Shown: positions 1 through 8,369 of the stretch, piece by piece
How the letters are laid out: each line of letters begins with the position of its first letter
Numbering within the stretch: position 1 is the stretch's first letter
Notes under the pieces: model-generated
The model's input: the letters and a program-made list of their open reading frames with translations, nothing else
Told to the model about the DNA's origin: nothing
Database searches by the model: none
Position numbers and translations under genes: made by a program
From: Cytophagales bacterium
GTDB taxonomy: Bacteria > Bacteroidota > Bacteroidia > Cytophagales > Cyclobacteriaceae
Length of the DNA stretch: 37,366 bases
Assembly: GCA_022360055.1 (NCBI GenBank)
Contig: JAKSDO010000128.1
Location: forward strand, 1 to 37,366
Reading direction: 5' to 3'

Positions 1-1
1 A

Positions 2-340
2 TCCGTAATACAGCCCTATGTTATTAGCTTCCCGTGGGGATTTGGCACACCGTCTATGTTTGATGCGGATTTTATCAAGCTCAGAGAGATTTCTCTCGGG
101 TACCAGTTGCCCGTTTCAACGGTCAACCGGATAGGAATGAAAAGCGCCGTAGTCTCGATTTATAGCAGGAATATTATGTTGTGGACGAAAGATTCCGATT
201 TTGGAATTGACCCGGAACGCGCTTTCCAGGCAGAGTCCGGTTCCGGAAACCGGGGCACCCAGTTCAAGCAAGGTATCGAACGGTATAATGTGGACCCCTG
301 GGTGGTGCCGATAGGATTTAAATTAGATCTGACATTTTAA
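2..340 (+). CDS. SusC/RagA-type TonB-dependent outer-membrane receptor, C-terminal end (partial)
   Basis: The reading frame is open from base 2, so only about the last 112 residues are present and the start lies outside the window. The residues around FDADFIKLREISLGYQLP, followed by SRNIMLWTKDSDFGIDPE and a terminal GFKLDLTF, are the usual last strands of a SusC-family 22-strand barrel, ending in the aromatic outer-membrane C-terminus. Family members import oligosaccharides or other nutrients across the outer membrane with TonB energy, capped by a SusD lipoprotein. The stop is 17 bp before a susD-like gene, the standard susCD order. The substrate cannot be read from this fragment. Confidence 0.93.
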   Translation, partial: SVIQPYVISFPWGFGTPSMFDADFIKLREISLGYQLPVSTVNRIGMKSAVVSIYSRNIMLWTKDSDFGIDPERAFQAESGSGNRGTQFKQGIERYNVDPWVVPIGFKLDLTF

Positions 341-357
341 GCCTAAACGTAGAAATC

Positions 358-2022
358 ATGAAAACATATAAAAATAAAGTAACAATCGTATTGGCTACTG
401 TAGTGGCATTGGTATTTTCATGTAAAGATCTGGACGAACTGAATATAAACCCAAACGGCGTTGATCCTGCCGACGGTCACCCGAATTTATTGATGGCAAC
501 CGTCATGACAGGCGTAGCCCAGACAGTTGTCGAGCTGGGTTACGGAGATATTGCCGGAGTTGTGCAGCATACGCAAAAGGACGGGTGGTCCGGCGGACAT
601 AATGATTACGACTGGGTTTCGGGCGGACAAAGCTGGAGCGGATATTATGGAATACTGAGAACCAATGATGAGATGCTTAAAAAAGCCGAGGAGATGGAAC
701 TCGACTTTCATAAGGGCGTCGGACTGGTGATGCGCGCATACACCTTCGGGCTGATTGCAGACCTATGGGGTGACGCTCCCTACACCAATGCCCTAAAAGG
801 CGAAGAAGGCGGCGAAGAAAACCTCAAGCCTGTCTATGACGATCAAAGGGACATCTATATGGGTATTCTTGCGGATTTGGAGCAGGCCAATACCCTGTTG
901 TCGGGCACTCAGGATTCATATTCGGATATCATTCCCGCCCAGGACGTTTTCTATGCGGGCGATGTGTCGAAATGGAGAAAATTTGCCAATTCTTTAGCGC
1001 TGAGGTATTTTATGAGAATATCGAATAAAGAAGAGGCAATTGCCAAAGCGGGAATCGAAAAGATTGCCGGAGATCTGGCGAATTATCCCATTATTACTTC
1101 TACGGATGACGATGTAATGATGGATTATATCGGCGCCTCCACATATGATTCCTGGCCAAACAACACTGTTTTTGACCGGAGTACTTCGGGCGGCTACAAC
1201 AGGGTCAAATTATGCTCTACGCTTATTGAAAAGTTACAATCGCTCGATGATCCACGGATTGCGGTCTACGCGGATAAAATTGAAATTCCGTTGGTGCTTG
1301 AACCCGATTGGGAAGATGATCGCGATGAGATCATCGACGGCAAGCGCCATGTCGCTCAAAATATCGTAGACGATTACGAGGCGAATTGGGGAGTGCCGGT
1401 AAATTTTGATCAGGAATACATTGGGTTGCCTCCCTCGTCTCCGACGGGTGGTACGTACAATTTAAATCCCGATTTGGCCCAGGGGACACTTAATCCTCAT
1501 TGCTCTCAATTGAACAGCATGTATAAGGAAACTGCCGGACCATTGCTTCAAGCCCGGGTAATGGCTGCCTCTGAAATATTGTTTATTCTGTCTGAAGCGG
1601 CACTCAAAGGATGGTCGGTCGGGAATGATTCCAAAGCGTATTACGAAGCCGCGGTCCAGGCTTCCTTTGAAACATGGGGAGTGGCAGACGAATACGATGC
1701 ATACATTGCTGGGGCGGCAGCTCATGACGGAACGCTGGAACAGTTGATTGAACAAAAATGGATTGCGAACTGGACAACCGCTTCGGAAGCATGGTTTGAT
1801 TACAGAAGAACCGGTTTGCCGGACCTGGAAACCGGCCCCAGTGCAAGGCGGCAGGCCATCCCGCTGAGATTTTATTACATGTTGGAAGAGATCCAGCTCA
1901 ATCCGGACAACGTAAACGCCGCCATTGAGAAGCTGGAAGCTACAAGTTTTACATCCCCGGACCCTAAAAATAGTGCGTGGTCGAGACCATGGCTGATCCA
2001 AGGCACCAATAAGCCCTGGTAA
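358..2022 (+). CDS. SusD/RagB-like nutrient-binding outer-membrane lipoprotein (SusD-like_2 type)
   Basis: This 554-residue lipoprotein has a signal sequence ending in the lipobox VFSC (Cys about residue 22), so it should be anchored on the cell surface. The motif NINPNGVDP just after the lipid anchor, the early segment MRAYTFGLIADLWGDAPYT and the late SEAALKGWSVG and EAWFDYRRTGLP segments are typical of the SusD-like_2 branch of the TPR-containing SusD fold. It is expected to sit as a lid on the SusC barrel encoded 17 bp upstream and to bind the incoming ligand. Length is normal for the branch. A strong hairpin follows 35 bp after the stop, so the susCD transcript probably ends there. Ligand unknown. 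Confidence 0.93.
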   Translation: MKTYKNKVTIVLATVVALVFSCKDLDELNINPNGVDPADGHPNLLMATVMTGVAQTVVELGYGDIAGVVQHTQKDGWSGGHNDYDWVSGGQSWSGYYGILRTNDEMLKKAEEMELDFHKGVGLVMRAYTFGLIADLWGDAPYTNALKGEEGGEENLKPVYDDQRDIYMGILADLEQANTLLSGTQDSYSDIIPAQDVFYAGDVSKWRKFANSLALRYFMRISNKEEAIAKAGIEKIAGDLANYPIITSTDDDVMMDYIGASTYDSWPNNTVFDRSTSGGYNRVKLCSTLIEKLQSLDDPRIAVYADKIEIPLVLEPDWEDDRDEIIDGKRHVAQNIVDDYEANWGVPVNFDQEYIGLPPSSPTGGTYNLNPDLAQGTLNPHCSQLNSMYKETAGPLLQARVMAASEILFILSEAALKGWSVGNDSKAYYEAAVQASFETWGVADEYDAYIAGAAAHDGTLEQLIEQKWIANWTTASEAWFDYRRTGLPDLETGPSARRQAIPLRFYYMLEEIQLNPDNVNAAIEKLEATSFTSPDPKNSAWSRPWLIQGTNKPW

Positions 2023-2056
2023 CCATCGACCGTTTTTTTGATACAATGAAAAACCG

Positions 2057-2087
2057 GACCTGGCAGGTAATGACCTGTCAGGTCTTT
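2057..2087 (+). terminator. Hairpin terminator after the susCD pair
   Basis: A 12-bp stem, GACCTGGCAGGT (2057-2068) against ACCTGTCAGGTC (2073-2084), has one G-U pair and a 4-nt AATG loop. It is followed by only three T residues, so termination may be partial or the hairpin may protect the 3' end. It lies 35 bp after the susD-like stop and before the tandem repeat block. Confidence 0.55.
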
Positions 2088-2128
2088 GAATGTACAGGCC
2101 CCCGTTCTTCCGTTTCCAGTTTTTTGAC

Positions 2129-2399
2129 ATGAAACCGGCAGGCCCGGAGCAAATTCAGGACACACGCAAGCATGATTATACTTCTCTGTGTGCCGGCAAA
2201 CTATAAAAATATAAACAGATGAAACAGGCCATGCCTGAGATAATTATTGAGATAAACAAGATCATGATGATCAACGGCACATGGTGAGGTTTCTGCAAAT
2301 TTTAAACAGATGAAACCGGCGTGACCGGAGCAAATTAAGGACACATACGAGCATGATGATAGTTCTCTGTATATCAGCTAACTGAAAAAACATAAACAC
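2129..2399 (+). repeat. Three tandem ~90-nt repeat units forming the leader of the ceramidase-like gene
   Basis: Units start at 2129, 2219 and 2310 (90, 91 and 90 nt), each beginning with ATGAAAC; the third ends exactly at the ATG of the gene at 2400. Units 1 and 3 match each other and a distant copy at 35215-35304 closely (roughly 80% by eye between unit 1 and the distant copy); unit 2 is more diverged. Every unit starts with a short hairpin: CCGG..CCGG in units 1 and 3, CAGGC-CAT-GCCTG in unit 2 and CCGGC-ATG-GCCGG in the distant copy, the last two differing by a compensated base pair. A second possible pairing, CACAC with GTGTG, is visible in unit 1. The units all end in an A-rich ATAAAC tract. 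They are not one conserved reading frame: stops occur at different points. This fills the 377-nt gap between susD and the next gene together with the hairpin at 2057. Confidence 0.85.
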
Positions 2400-3794
2400 A
2401 TGAAGAAATTTTTTAAAATAACCGGCGCCGTGGTTCTGATTATAATTCTCTTTCTTCTCTGGGCGATCCGGAGGGTCGATTATACACCGTATTTTGAGAC
2501 CGGATATTATCGCTCTACCATGGAAAGGTTGGATAGTTTGTCGTTAAATTCAACGGGAAAAAAAGGTCGGGTTTACGTTGGATTTGGGAAGCGAAGCATT
2601 ACTCCGAAATTACACGGCCAGGAAGATGACCCGTCCGTCGGAGAATTCAGGGAGATCCCATTATCCGGTTACGGTGGCAGAAAGGGCGCTCCTGCCACCG
2701 GAATCCATGACAGTTTGTTTGTGAAGACCTTTGCTTTAAAAGTGCGGGACAAGTTAATGATCTTTGTCGGATCGGATCTGCTTATCATGCCGCCGGACGT
2801 CAGTAAAAGGACGGATGGGTTGATCAAAAACAAAATCGGACTGACCCGAAGCAATATCTTTTACTCGGCGACACACACCCATTCGAGTGTAGGCGCATGG
2901 TCCGAGGGAACAGTCGGGGAATTGTTCGGAGGTGCCTATAATCCCACGGTAGTGGAGTGGTTGTCCACAAAGATCTCGGAAGCGATTGAGGCGGCCGTCG
3001 ATGATCTGAAACCCGGGCGCCTTGGAATTGGGAACTTTCGTGCACGGGCTTTTGTGCGGAACCGTTTGGTCGGAGAAGATGGCGAGGTGAACGACGACTT
3101 CCTGGTCGTACTTGCAGAGCAAAACGGCGGGAAAAAGGCCGTATTAGGTTCCTTCGATGCGCACGCCACAACCATTGGAGCATGGAATATGGAGACAAGC
3201 GCTGATTTTCCCGGATATTGGCAACGGAAACTTGAAAAGAGCGGGTTTGATCTTTCGATATATTTTGCCGGCAGCGTAGGCAGCCATTCTTACCAAAGCA
3301 AAGGGGAGAAATTTGAAAAATCCAGGTACATCGGAGAGGCACTCGCAGACAGTGTTGTGAAATATGCGCAACGGATCTATTTAAAAGACACCATCGAGCT
3401 GTCCTCGATGACGTTGAAAATAGACTACCCGGAATTCCAGATCCGAATTTCCGATGGCCTTCGGTTAAATCCGGTACTGGGTAAGAAACTGTTCCCCAAT
3501 GTCGGGGATGTTTATTTGCAATCAGCAAAAATGGACAGTTTGATTTGGGCGACATCCCCGTGTGATTTTAGCGGAGAAACTACCCTGATGTACAAAAATG
3601 CAATGCATAAAAAAGGATATCGGGCCATGGTGACCAGCTTCAATGGCGGCTACACCGGGTATATCATTCCGTGCAAGTATTATCATCTCAACGAATACGA
3701 ATCAAGATTGATGAATTGGTTTGGCCCGGCTTATAATCCGTACGTAAATTATTTGATTGGCGATATGATGGATAGGGTTTCGGAGGCAAATTAA
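2400..3794 (+). CDS. Neutral/alkaline ceramidase-family N-terminal-domain protein, membrane-anchored
   Basis: This 464-residue protein has an N-terminal membrane segment (about residues 6-23), so it is anchored or exported. The body follows the neutral/non-lysosomal ceramidase N-terminal domain: VGFGKRSITP near 60, LSGYGGR near 88, the zinc-site ATHTHSS (His159, His161), FDAHATTIG (His255), SPCDFSGE and GYTGYIIP. These enzymes are zinc amidases that split N-acyl bonds of ceramides. The catalytic GDVSPN motif of known ceramidases is replaced by AGSVGSHSYQS (about 290-300), and the C-terminal Ig-like domain of the ~650-residue enzymes is missing, so the substrate may not be ceramide. The start is fixed by the repeat leader ending at 2400. 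It is convergent with the esterase at 3867. Confidence 0.8.
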   Translation: MKKFFKITGAVVLIIILFLLWAIRRVDYTPYFETGYYRSTMERLDSLSLNSTGKKGRVYVGFGKRSITPKLHGQEDDPSVGEFREIPLSGYGGRKGAPATGIHDSLFVKTFALKVRDKLMIFVGSDLLIMPPDVSKRTDGLIKNKIGLTRSNIFYSATHTHSSVGAWSEGTVGELFGGAYNPTVVEWLSTKISEAIEAAVDDLKPGRLGIGNFRARAFVRNRLVGEDGEVNDDFLVVLAEQNGGKKAVLGSFDAHATTIGAWNMETSADFPGYWQRKLEKSGFDLSIYFAGSVGSHSYQSKGEKFEKSRYIGEALADSVVKYAQRIYLKDTIELSSMTLKIDYPEFQIRISDGLRLNPVLGKKLFPNVGDVYLQSAKMDSLIWATSPCDFSGETTLMYKNAMHKKGYRAMVTSFNGGYTGYIIPCKYYHLNEYESRLMNWFGPAYNPYVNYLIGDMMDRVSEAN

Positions 3795-3811
3795 GCATTT
3801 TTCGTTCCCCG

Positions 3812-3858
3812 GGTCCGGATTTTTCATGCAATGCGGGTTCGAGTGTCTCCCCCGGACC
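3812..3858. terminator. Hairpin between convergent genes
   Basis: GGTCCGG (3812-3818) pairs with CCGGACC (3852-3858) around a 33-nt loop in the 72-bp space between the plus-strand ceramidase-like gene and the minus-strand esterase. Each side has a short A/T-rich stretch. It may terminate both genes, but the loop is long and there is no clean T tract. Confidence 0.3.
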
Positions 3859-3866
3859 TTGTTATT

Positions 3867-4832
3867 TTATAAATACTTTTCCAAAAACCGGTCGATGTAA
3901 AACTGGCAGTATTCGTTTACCTCAACCGATAGATCCATCGTATGCGGCCAGCCTTTGAGCCTGTGGTATTCATGCGGGACTCCCGCTTTTGCGAGCCACG
4001 ATGCCAGCGAATCGGATTGACGGATCGGAACCAGCGAATCGATCGTACCGTGAAATATCAGGGTTGGGGGATCTTCTGCCGAAATATAGGTTTTTGGAGA
4101 TGCGGCAATATATCTGCCGGGATCGAGCTCGTATGCGGTATCGAGAAAATCCCGGACCTGATAAGTGCCGGTAGCATAGGGAGTTGTGAGATCCGCCGGG
4201 CCATACAGATCAATTACAGCTTTTATGTTTGGGTTTTCGTGGATTTCACAATCCCGATTGAAGCGCTCTTCATTCGTTCCGAATCCATTCATTAGCGCCA
4301 GGTGCGCACCGGCCGAACCGCCAATAAGCGCGATCCTCTCCCGGTCCATGCCGTATTGCTCGGCATGTTTTGCGATCCATTTTACAGCGCAATTTACGTC
4401 CTGGACTGCCGCCGGAAACGGAGCTTGTTTTACGAGGCGGTAAGATACGGTGGCGGTAACATACCCCTTTTTTGCATAGTCGATAAGATAGGGGAGGTAG
4501 TCGGATCTTTTGCCGGTCCTCCAGGCGCCGCCGTGAATAAAGATCATCACCGGAGCGGGTGTACCGGCGTCCTTAAGCTTATATATGTCTAACTGCAGCG
4601 AAAGTGAATCGACCTTTTTATATTCGAGATTTTTGTATACCGCAATTTCATCGGGTACGGCCGGCTGGGTTTCGATCAGATCCAATACCCCCAACCCATA
4701 GGCTATTTTGAGCAAGGTTTCGTTTAGATACCCCTTTGGAGGAGGGAGTGGCCGGTTTGGGTCGACCTTTTTCGTCGCGCAACTTATTGTCACAAGAATG
4801 ACCGGCAGCATATAGCATGGTAACTTTCTCAT
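3867..4832 (-). CDS. Lipoprotein alpha/beta-hydrolase (carboxylesterase/acetyl-esterase type)
   Basis: This 321-residue lipoprotein carries a lipobox ending at Cys18 (TISC). The hydrolase core shows the oxyanion-hole motif HGGAWRTG (100-107), the nucleophile elbow GGSAGAH (Ser173), an acid in HGTIDSLVP (Asp265) and the final His in KGWPHTMD (His297), a complete Ser-Asp-His triad of the hormone-sensitive-lipase/BD-FAE-like group. Such enzymes in polysaccharide loci usually remove acetyl or feruloyl esters. It begins 4 bp after the end of the GH92 gene and is almost certainly co-transcribed with it, which suggests de-esterification of the same mannose-containing substrate. The exact ester is unknown. 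Confidence 0.87.
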   Translation of the reverse strand: MRKLPCYMLPVILVTISCATKKVDPNRPLPPPKGYLNETLLKIAYGLGVLDLIETQPAVPDEIAVYKNLEYKKVDSLSLQLDIYKLKDAGTPAPVMIFIHGGAWRTGKRSDYLPYLIDYAKKGYVTATVSYRLVKQAPFPAAVQDVNCAVKWIAKHAEQYGMDRERIALIGGSAGAHLALMNGFGTNEERFNRDCEIHENPNIKAVIDLYGPADLTTPYATGTYQVRDFLDTAYELDPGRYIAASPKTYISAEDPPTLIFHGTIDSLVPIRQSDSLASWLAKAGVPHEYHRLKGWPHTMDLSVEVNEYCQFYIDRFLEKYL

Positions 4833-4836
4833 AAAA

Positions 4837-7161
4837 CTATCGAATCGGTGGTGTGCGACTCATTTCAAATTTGAGCACTCCGCCATTTGCAATTTCACGG
4901 TGTTTGATCCAGGTTCGGTTCAGCAATGAATCGTTGAGCCATATTTTATCGGCATAAATGCGATCGGGCCCGTAATTTTCCGCAACGATCTCAAGTGAAC
5001 CGTTTTCCAGGTTCACTTCGGCTTTTTCAAATAATGGGGCTCCCAATTGATACACATCTGTCCCGGCGACGGGATAAAAACCCAACGCGCTGAATATGTA
5101 CCAGGCCGATAAAGTTGCCGCATCATCGTTCCCGTCCAATCCGTCGTACCTGTTCATATATTTATTGCCCAGGATCCAGCGCACCCATTTCTGTGTAAGG
5201 TCCGGCCGGCCGGCATGGTTGAATAAATACGGCGCATGAATGTCGGGTTCATTGCCGTGCCAGTAGTGAGATCCCGGGTACCAGTATCCGATTTCATAAT
5301 CCGAGTTTTCAAAGAATTTGTCGAGTTCATCGATAAAGTACGATTTGCTGTCAAAGAGCTCGATGAGCCCCGGAGCATCGAAAAAAGGAGCCCAACGCCA
5401 CTGGAGGGCACTTCCTTCCACGTAGTCGTTGGTGTAGGTTTCGTCGCCGTCAACATAAGTGAGCAACAGCGGTTTGAAATGATCGTCGAAAGTCCCGTCC
5501 GCATTCCTGGGTTGGAAGTATTGAGTTTCGGGGTTCCATACGTTCTTGTAATTCATGGAACGGCTGCGGAACATCTCGGCATCTTCCCGATAACCCAGGG
5601 CATTTGCCAACAGGGAGATGGAATAGTCGGACCAGGCATATTCCAGCGTCCTGGAGACGGCCTGATCCATGGAGTCTGCCGGACAATAGCCGTATTGTAC
5701 ACAATCATTATTCCCCCTTCTCCCGGAAAATGCCGCTCCGTCCGGCGTGGAAGCCAGCGCAATTTTTTTCATGTTTTGATAGGCAAATTCCACATCAAAA
5801 TCGCATATGCCTTTTTGATATGCTTCCGAAATCACAATATCCGAGGCTGAGCCCAGCATTGAATTCGTATATCCGTTGCCGGAAGGCCATCTGGGGAGCC
5901 AACCGCCTTGTTTCGCCATCAGAATGAGGGATTCGATCATATTTCTCTGGTCTTTAACTGCAATTAGATTGTAAAGCGGGTGGGTGGTGCGGAAAGTGTC
6001 CCAGATCGACATATCCGTAAAATAATCGAACCCGTCGGCCCGGTGCACCCGCTTGTCAAACCCAAGGTATTCCCCGTTTACATCGCTGAAAATTGTGGGC
6101 ATCTGAAAGCTTCTGTACAAAGCGGTATAAAAATTGGTTTGTTGTTCGATGTTGCCTCCCGTAATGCTGACGGACGAAAGTCGATCTTCCCAGGACTTCA
6201 ACGCCTCTTCGGTTACCTGATCAAAATCCTTTTCCCCGACTTCGTATTTAAGGTTTTCCCACGCATTTTCCATACTTACGTGAGAAATTGCCAGTTGCAA
6301 TTCCAGTTGATGGCTGTCAAAGGAAAAATGTGCGGTAATTTCATCTCCTTTTTCCGATGCCGATTGGTCTGAATATTGGCCGCTGTTCCAGATGCCAAAC
6401 GTTTTAATCGGGGCCGAAAATCTTGCTGCAAAATAAACTTTTATCCCGCCGTACCGGCCGGCAAAGCTGCCAAAAGTTCTTGCGTGGCCTTCAATTTCAT
6501 ACTCATTTTTTATGTTCAAATACCCGTCATTACTTTGCTTTTCCCCGATCGTATGGGTGACATCCATGAATATTCCGGGTTTTTCAACACCGGAAAAGGT
6601 GTACCGGTGGATCCCAACCCGACGCGTGCTCGTCAGCTCAACTTTAATCCCTTTTTCCGGGAAATCAACGCCGTAATATCCCGGATACGCCAACTCATTC
6701 CTGTGGGTATACTTGTATCTTATTTCAACGGGATCCCGATCCGTCAATTCCGCTTGGTTTACAGGTTGAAAAAGAAAGTGCCCGCCATCGGTCGCCCCGG
6801 TTCCGACGAGCCTGGTGTGTGAAAATCCGATCATCTTATTGTCTCCATAGAAATACCCGGACGTATTCAATCCCTTATCATTGGTGATCATCGAAGCGGT
6901 TTCAGGGCTCAGGCGCACGACACCGAATGGGAGGGAGGCACCCGGGAAATTGTACGCACAGGTCCAGGGCACCCCGCCGGTTCCGATAAATGGGTTGACC
7001 AGAGCAGATCTGGGGAATTCCGATGCTAAGGAATGAGAAATACTTTTGGCCTGCTGATCTACTATGGATCTGTATCTAAACCAGCAACCCAAAATGACCA
7101 AGCTTATGGATAGAATAATTATGCCAAAAATTATTGCAACAAACTTCAGAAAGGATTTCAT
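4837..7161 (-). CDS. GH92 exo-alpha-mannosidase
   Basis: This 774-residue protein belongs to glycoside hydrolase family 92, calcium-dependent inverting exo-alpha-mannosidases. It has the N-terminal VNPFIGTGG, NFPGASLPFGVVRLSPET and GFSHTRLVGTGATDGGHFLF motifs (55-130), the central SIWDTFRTTHPLYNL and GWLPRWPSGNGYTNSMLGS motifs, then WHGNEPDIHAPYLFN (putative acid Glu about 638) and DGLDGNDDAATLSAWYIFSALGFYPV (base Asp about 679/680). The N-terminus has a hydrophobic segment ending LVILGC (Cys26), usable as a lipobox or membrane anchor. GH92 members act on N-glycans, yeast mannan or GPI-like mannosides; linkage specificity cannot be read here. It starts after an AT-rich 5' region and is followed 4 bp later by an esterase gene. 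Confidence 0.95.
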   Translation of the reverse strand: MKSFLKFVAIIFGIIILSISLVILGCWFRYRSIVDQQAKSISHSLASEFPRSALVNPFIGTGGVPWTCAYNFPGASLPFGVVRLSPETASMITNDKGLNTSGYFYGDNKMIGFSHTRLVGTGATDGGHFLFQPVNQAELTDRDPVEIRYKYTHRNELAYPGYYGVDFPEKGIKVELTSTRRVGIHRYTFSGVEKPGIFMDVTHTIGEKQSNDGYLNIKNEYEIEGHARTFGSFAGRYGGIKVYFAARFSAPIKTFGIWNSGQYSDQSASEKGDEITAHFSFDSHQLELQLAISHVSMENAWENLKYEVGEKDFDQVTEEALKSWEDRLSSVSITGGNIEQQTNFYTALYRSFQMPTIFSDVNGEYLGFDKRVHRADGFDYFTDMSIWDTFRTTHPLYNLIAVKDQRNMIESLILMAKQGGWLPRWPSGNGYTNSMLGSASDIVISEAYQKGICDFDVEFAYQNMKKIALASTPDGAAFSGRRGNNDCVQYGYCPADSMDQAVSRTLEYAWSDYSISLLANALGYREDAEMFRSRSMNYKNVWNPETQYFQPRNADGTFDDHFKPLLLTYVDGDETYTNDYVEGSALQWRWAPFFDAPGLIELFDSKSYFIDELDKFFENSDYEIGYWYPGSHYWHGNEPDIHAPYLFNHAGRPDLTQKWVRWILGNKYMNRYDGLDGNDDAATLSAWYIFSALGFYPVAGTDVYQLGAPLFEKAEVNLENGSLEIVAENYGPDRIYADKIWLNDSLLNRTWIKHREIANGGVLKFEMSRTPPIR

Positions 7162-7405
7162 TTAAAGCCAAATTATCAAGTGTCTCAAACTAACGGGTAA
7201 TTTGAATTGTGAAGCATAAATTAAAAAATATTTGTAATGGTTTTTAGTAAGTGAGATCAATGCATATATTTTGTTCAATGGGCTAATACAATGATTCCAA
7301 TATATATAAAATCAGATTGATACGGTATTGCTAAAGCAATTTATCCTTTAAAATTAATATGCAGGTCATAGAAATAGTGACTGATTTAATGATGCCGGCA
7401 AAGCT

Positions 7406-7434
7406 AAAAAGCGAGGCCGCTCTTAGACGGCCTC
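7406..7434 (-). terminator. Rho-independent terminator of the small secreted protein gene
   Basis: On the minus strand a 7-bp stem GAGGCCG/CGGCCTC (7428-7434 with 7413-7419) with an 8-nt loop is followed by GC and five T residues (7406-7410). It lies about 10 bp after the stop of the gene at 7445-7831, the expected spacing. Confidence 0.75.
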
Positions 7435-7444
7435 ATTATTACAT

Positions 7445-7831
7445 TTAAAAACAGTAACTATCGGGAGGCTCGTCGGTATTAACGTATAAGTTGATAACAA
7501 ACCCTTGAGTATTCGGAGTGTACTCGACTCTGATTTCATGAGGGCTTGAATCTTCAACGCATATACTCGATGCGCCGGAAGCATTGCCCGACCATTCTCC
7601 TTCAGCGCTGTTGTTAGCGACATATAACTTCCCGATAACATTGTTAACTCCGGCTGTGCCGGATACGGAATGATCTATTTCAAAGGCGCCATCTGTATAT
7701 ATATTGATGGTGCCGTTTAGGGGAGACTGAACCTTATATGATTCTGACATTTCGGCCGATTCATCAACAATTGTTGCAGTTGAAAAAAAGGTAAAAAGAA
7801 AAATTGCAAAAATATTTATTATGAAACTCAT
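7445..7831 (-). CDS. Small secreted protein of unknown function
   Basis: This 128-residue protein opens with a very hydrophobic signal sequence (FIINIFAIFLFTFFSTA) and lacks a lipobox. The mature part is rich in Ser, Asn, Gly and beta-forming stretches (PLNGTINIYTDGAFEID, AEGEWSGNASGAS) and holds two cysteines, one in SSICVED and one two residues from the C-terminus. I do not recognise a family. The gene stands alone in an AT-rich stretch, with its own terminator at 7406 and about 460 bp of non-coding DNA upstream. The composition differs from the GC-richer enzyme genes on both sides, so it may be a later arrival. Coding status rests on the signal peptide and the terminator placement. Confidence 0.6.
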   Translation of the reverse strand: MSFIINIFAIFLFTFFSTATIVDESAEMSESYKVQSPLNGTINIYTDGAFEIDHSVSGTAGVNNVIGKLYVANNSAEGEWSGNASGASSICVEDSSPHEIRVEYTPNTQGFVINLYVNTDEPPDSYCF

Positions 7832-8298
7832 TTTTGTGCGATTTTTTGAATTTAAAATTTGTTTTATACGATCTCTTCAGACATTTTTCCGCTCTACTAT
7901 TGAGATGGAAGGAACAAATAGAGCGGCAGATAAATCAAGTTATTTTTGCCCATTTTTGCAAGTATTTTGTTTTTTCTCGTAGAGATAAGGGCATTCAAAT
8001 ACAATATTTGTACTATTTTCATTTTTTCAATTTGTATGTTAAATATAATAATTAATTTTTATTTATTTAATAAACTATTTGTGATATTTTTTTTATCAAT
8101 ACATTAAAAACTTATTAAAAATAAAACTGATCGGGATTTAAGCGAGCCACATGTGCACGACTATTGCAAATCGGATTGAACTAAATGGTTTTTAGACTTG
8201 ATTGTCCAATTTTAACCGGATATTCATCGCCAATTCGTCAAAATTCAAAGAACGTCTTTATCGAGCGGCGGTGTGAATCACCCCGGATGCGTTTCCCT
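7832..8298. other. AT-rich non-coding stretch with eroded sequence at its right end
   Basis: Bases 7832 to about 8130 are strongly AT-rich with long A and T runs and no plausible gene; the promoter for the small secreted protein should lie here on the minus strand. From about 8130 to 8298 the composition rises towards that of the neighbouring genes. On the minus strand short open pieces occur in shifting frames after the broken start at 8364, as expected of a decaying gene. Confidence 0.5.
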
Positions 8299-8364
8299 TT
8301 AATGGGGGCGGGCCGTTGCTGCGTTGAAGAAAAGAACGGACAGAAATAAGAAAAGCTTTTTCAT
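8299..8364 (-). pseudogene. Signal-peptide stub of a lost exported protein
   Basis: On the minus strand an ATG at 8364 begins 21 codons reading MKKLFLFLSVLFF..NAATARPH and then a TAA. This is a convincing Sec signal peptide with an Ala-rich cleavage site and no mature protein. It lies 5 bp after the stop of the GH31 gene, the same tight spacing as the other genes of this operon. Beyond the stop, other frames continue for short distances (for example PPLKGNASGVIHTAAR) before meeting stops. I read it as the surviving start of a third operon gene destroyed by frameshift and deletion. The identity of the lost enzyme cannot be told. Confidence 0.55.
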
Positions 8365-8369
8365 ATCTG

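Noticed and set aside
1462-2130. Long minus-strand open frame (about 220 codons) opposite the susD-like gene
   Set aside because: It lies entirely antisense to a well-supported gene, has no recognisable domain, and its composition reflects the opposite strand's codon pattern.
2129-2309. Two short peptides (about 25 and 22 codons, both beginning MK.A.PE) encoded by the first two repeat units
   Set aside because: Unit 3 stops after four codons and the fourth copy runs into the downstream gene, so no peptide is conserved across copies; RNA or DNA function is the better explanation.
2824-3555. Minus-strand open frame of about 240 codons opposite the ceramidase-like gene
   Set aside because: No domain or signal peptide, rich in Arg and Ser as expected of an antisense shadow, and the plus-strand frame has clear family motifs.
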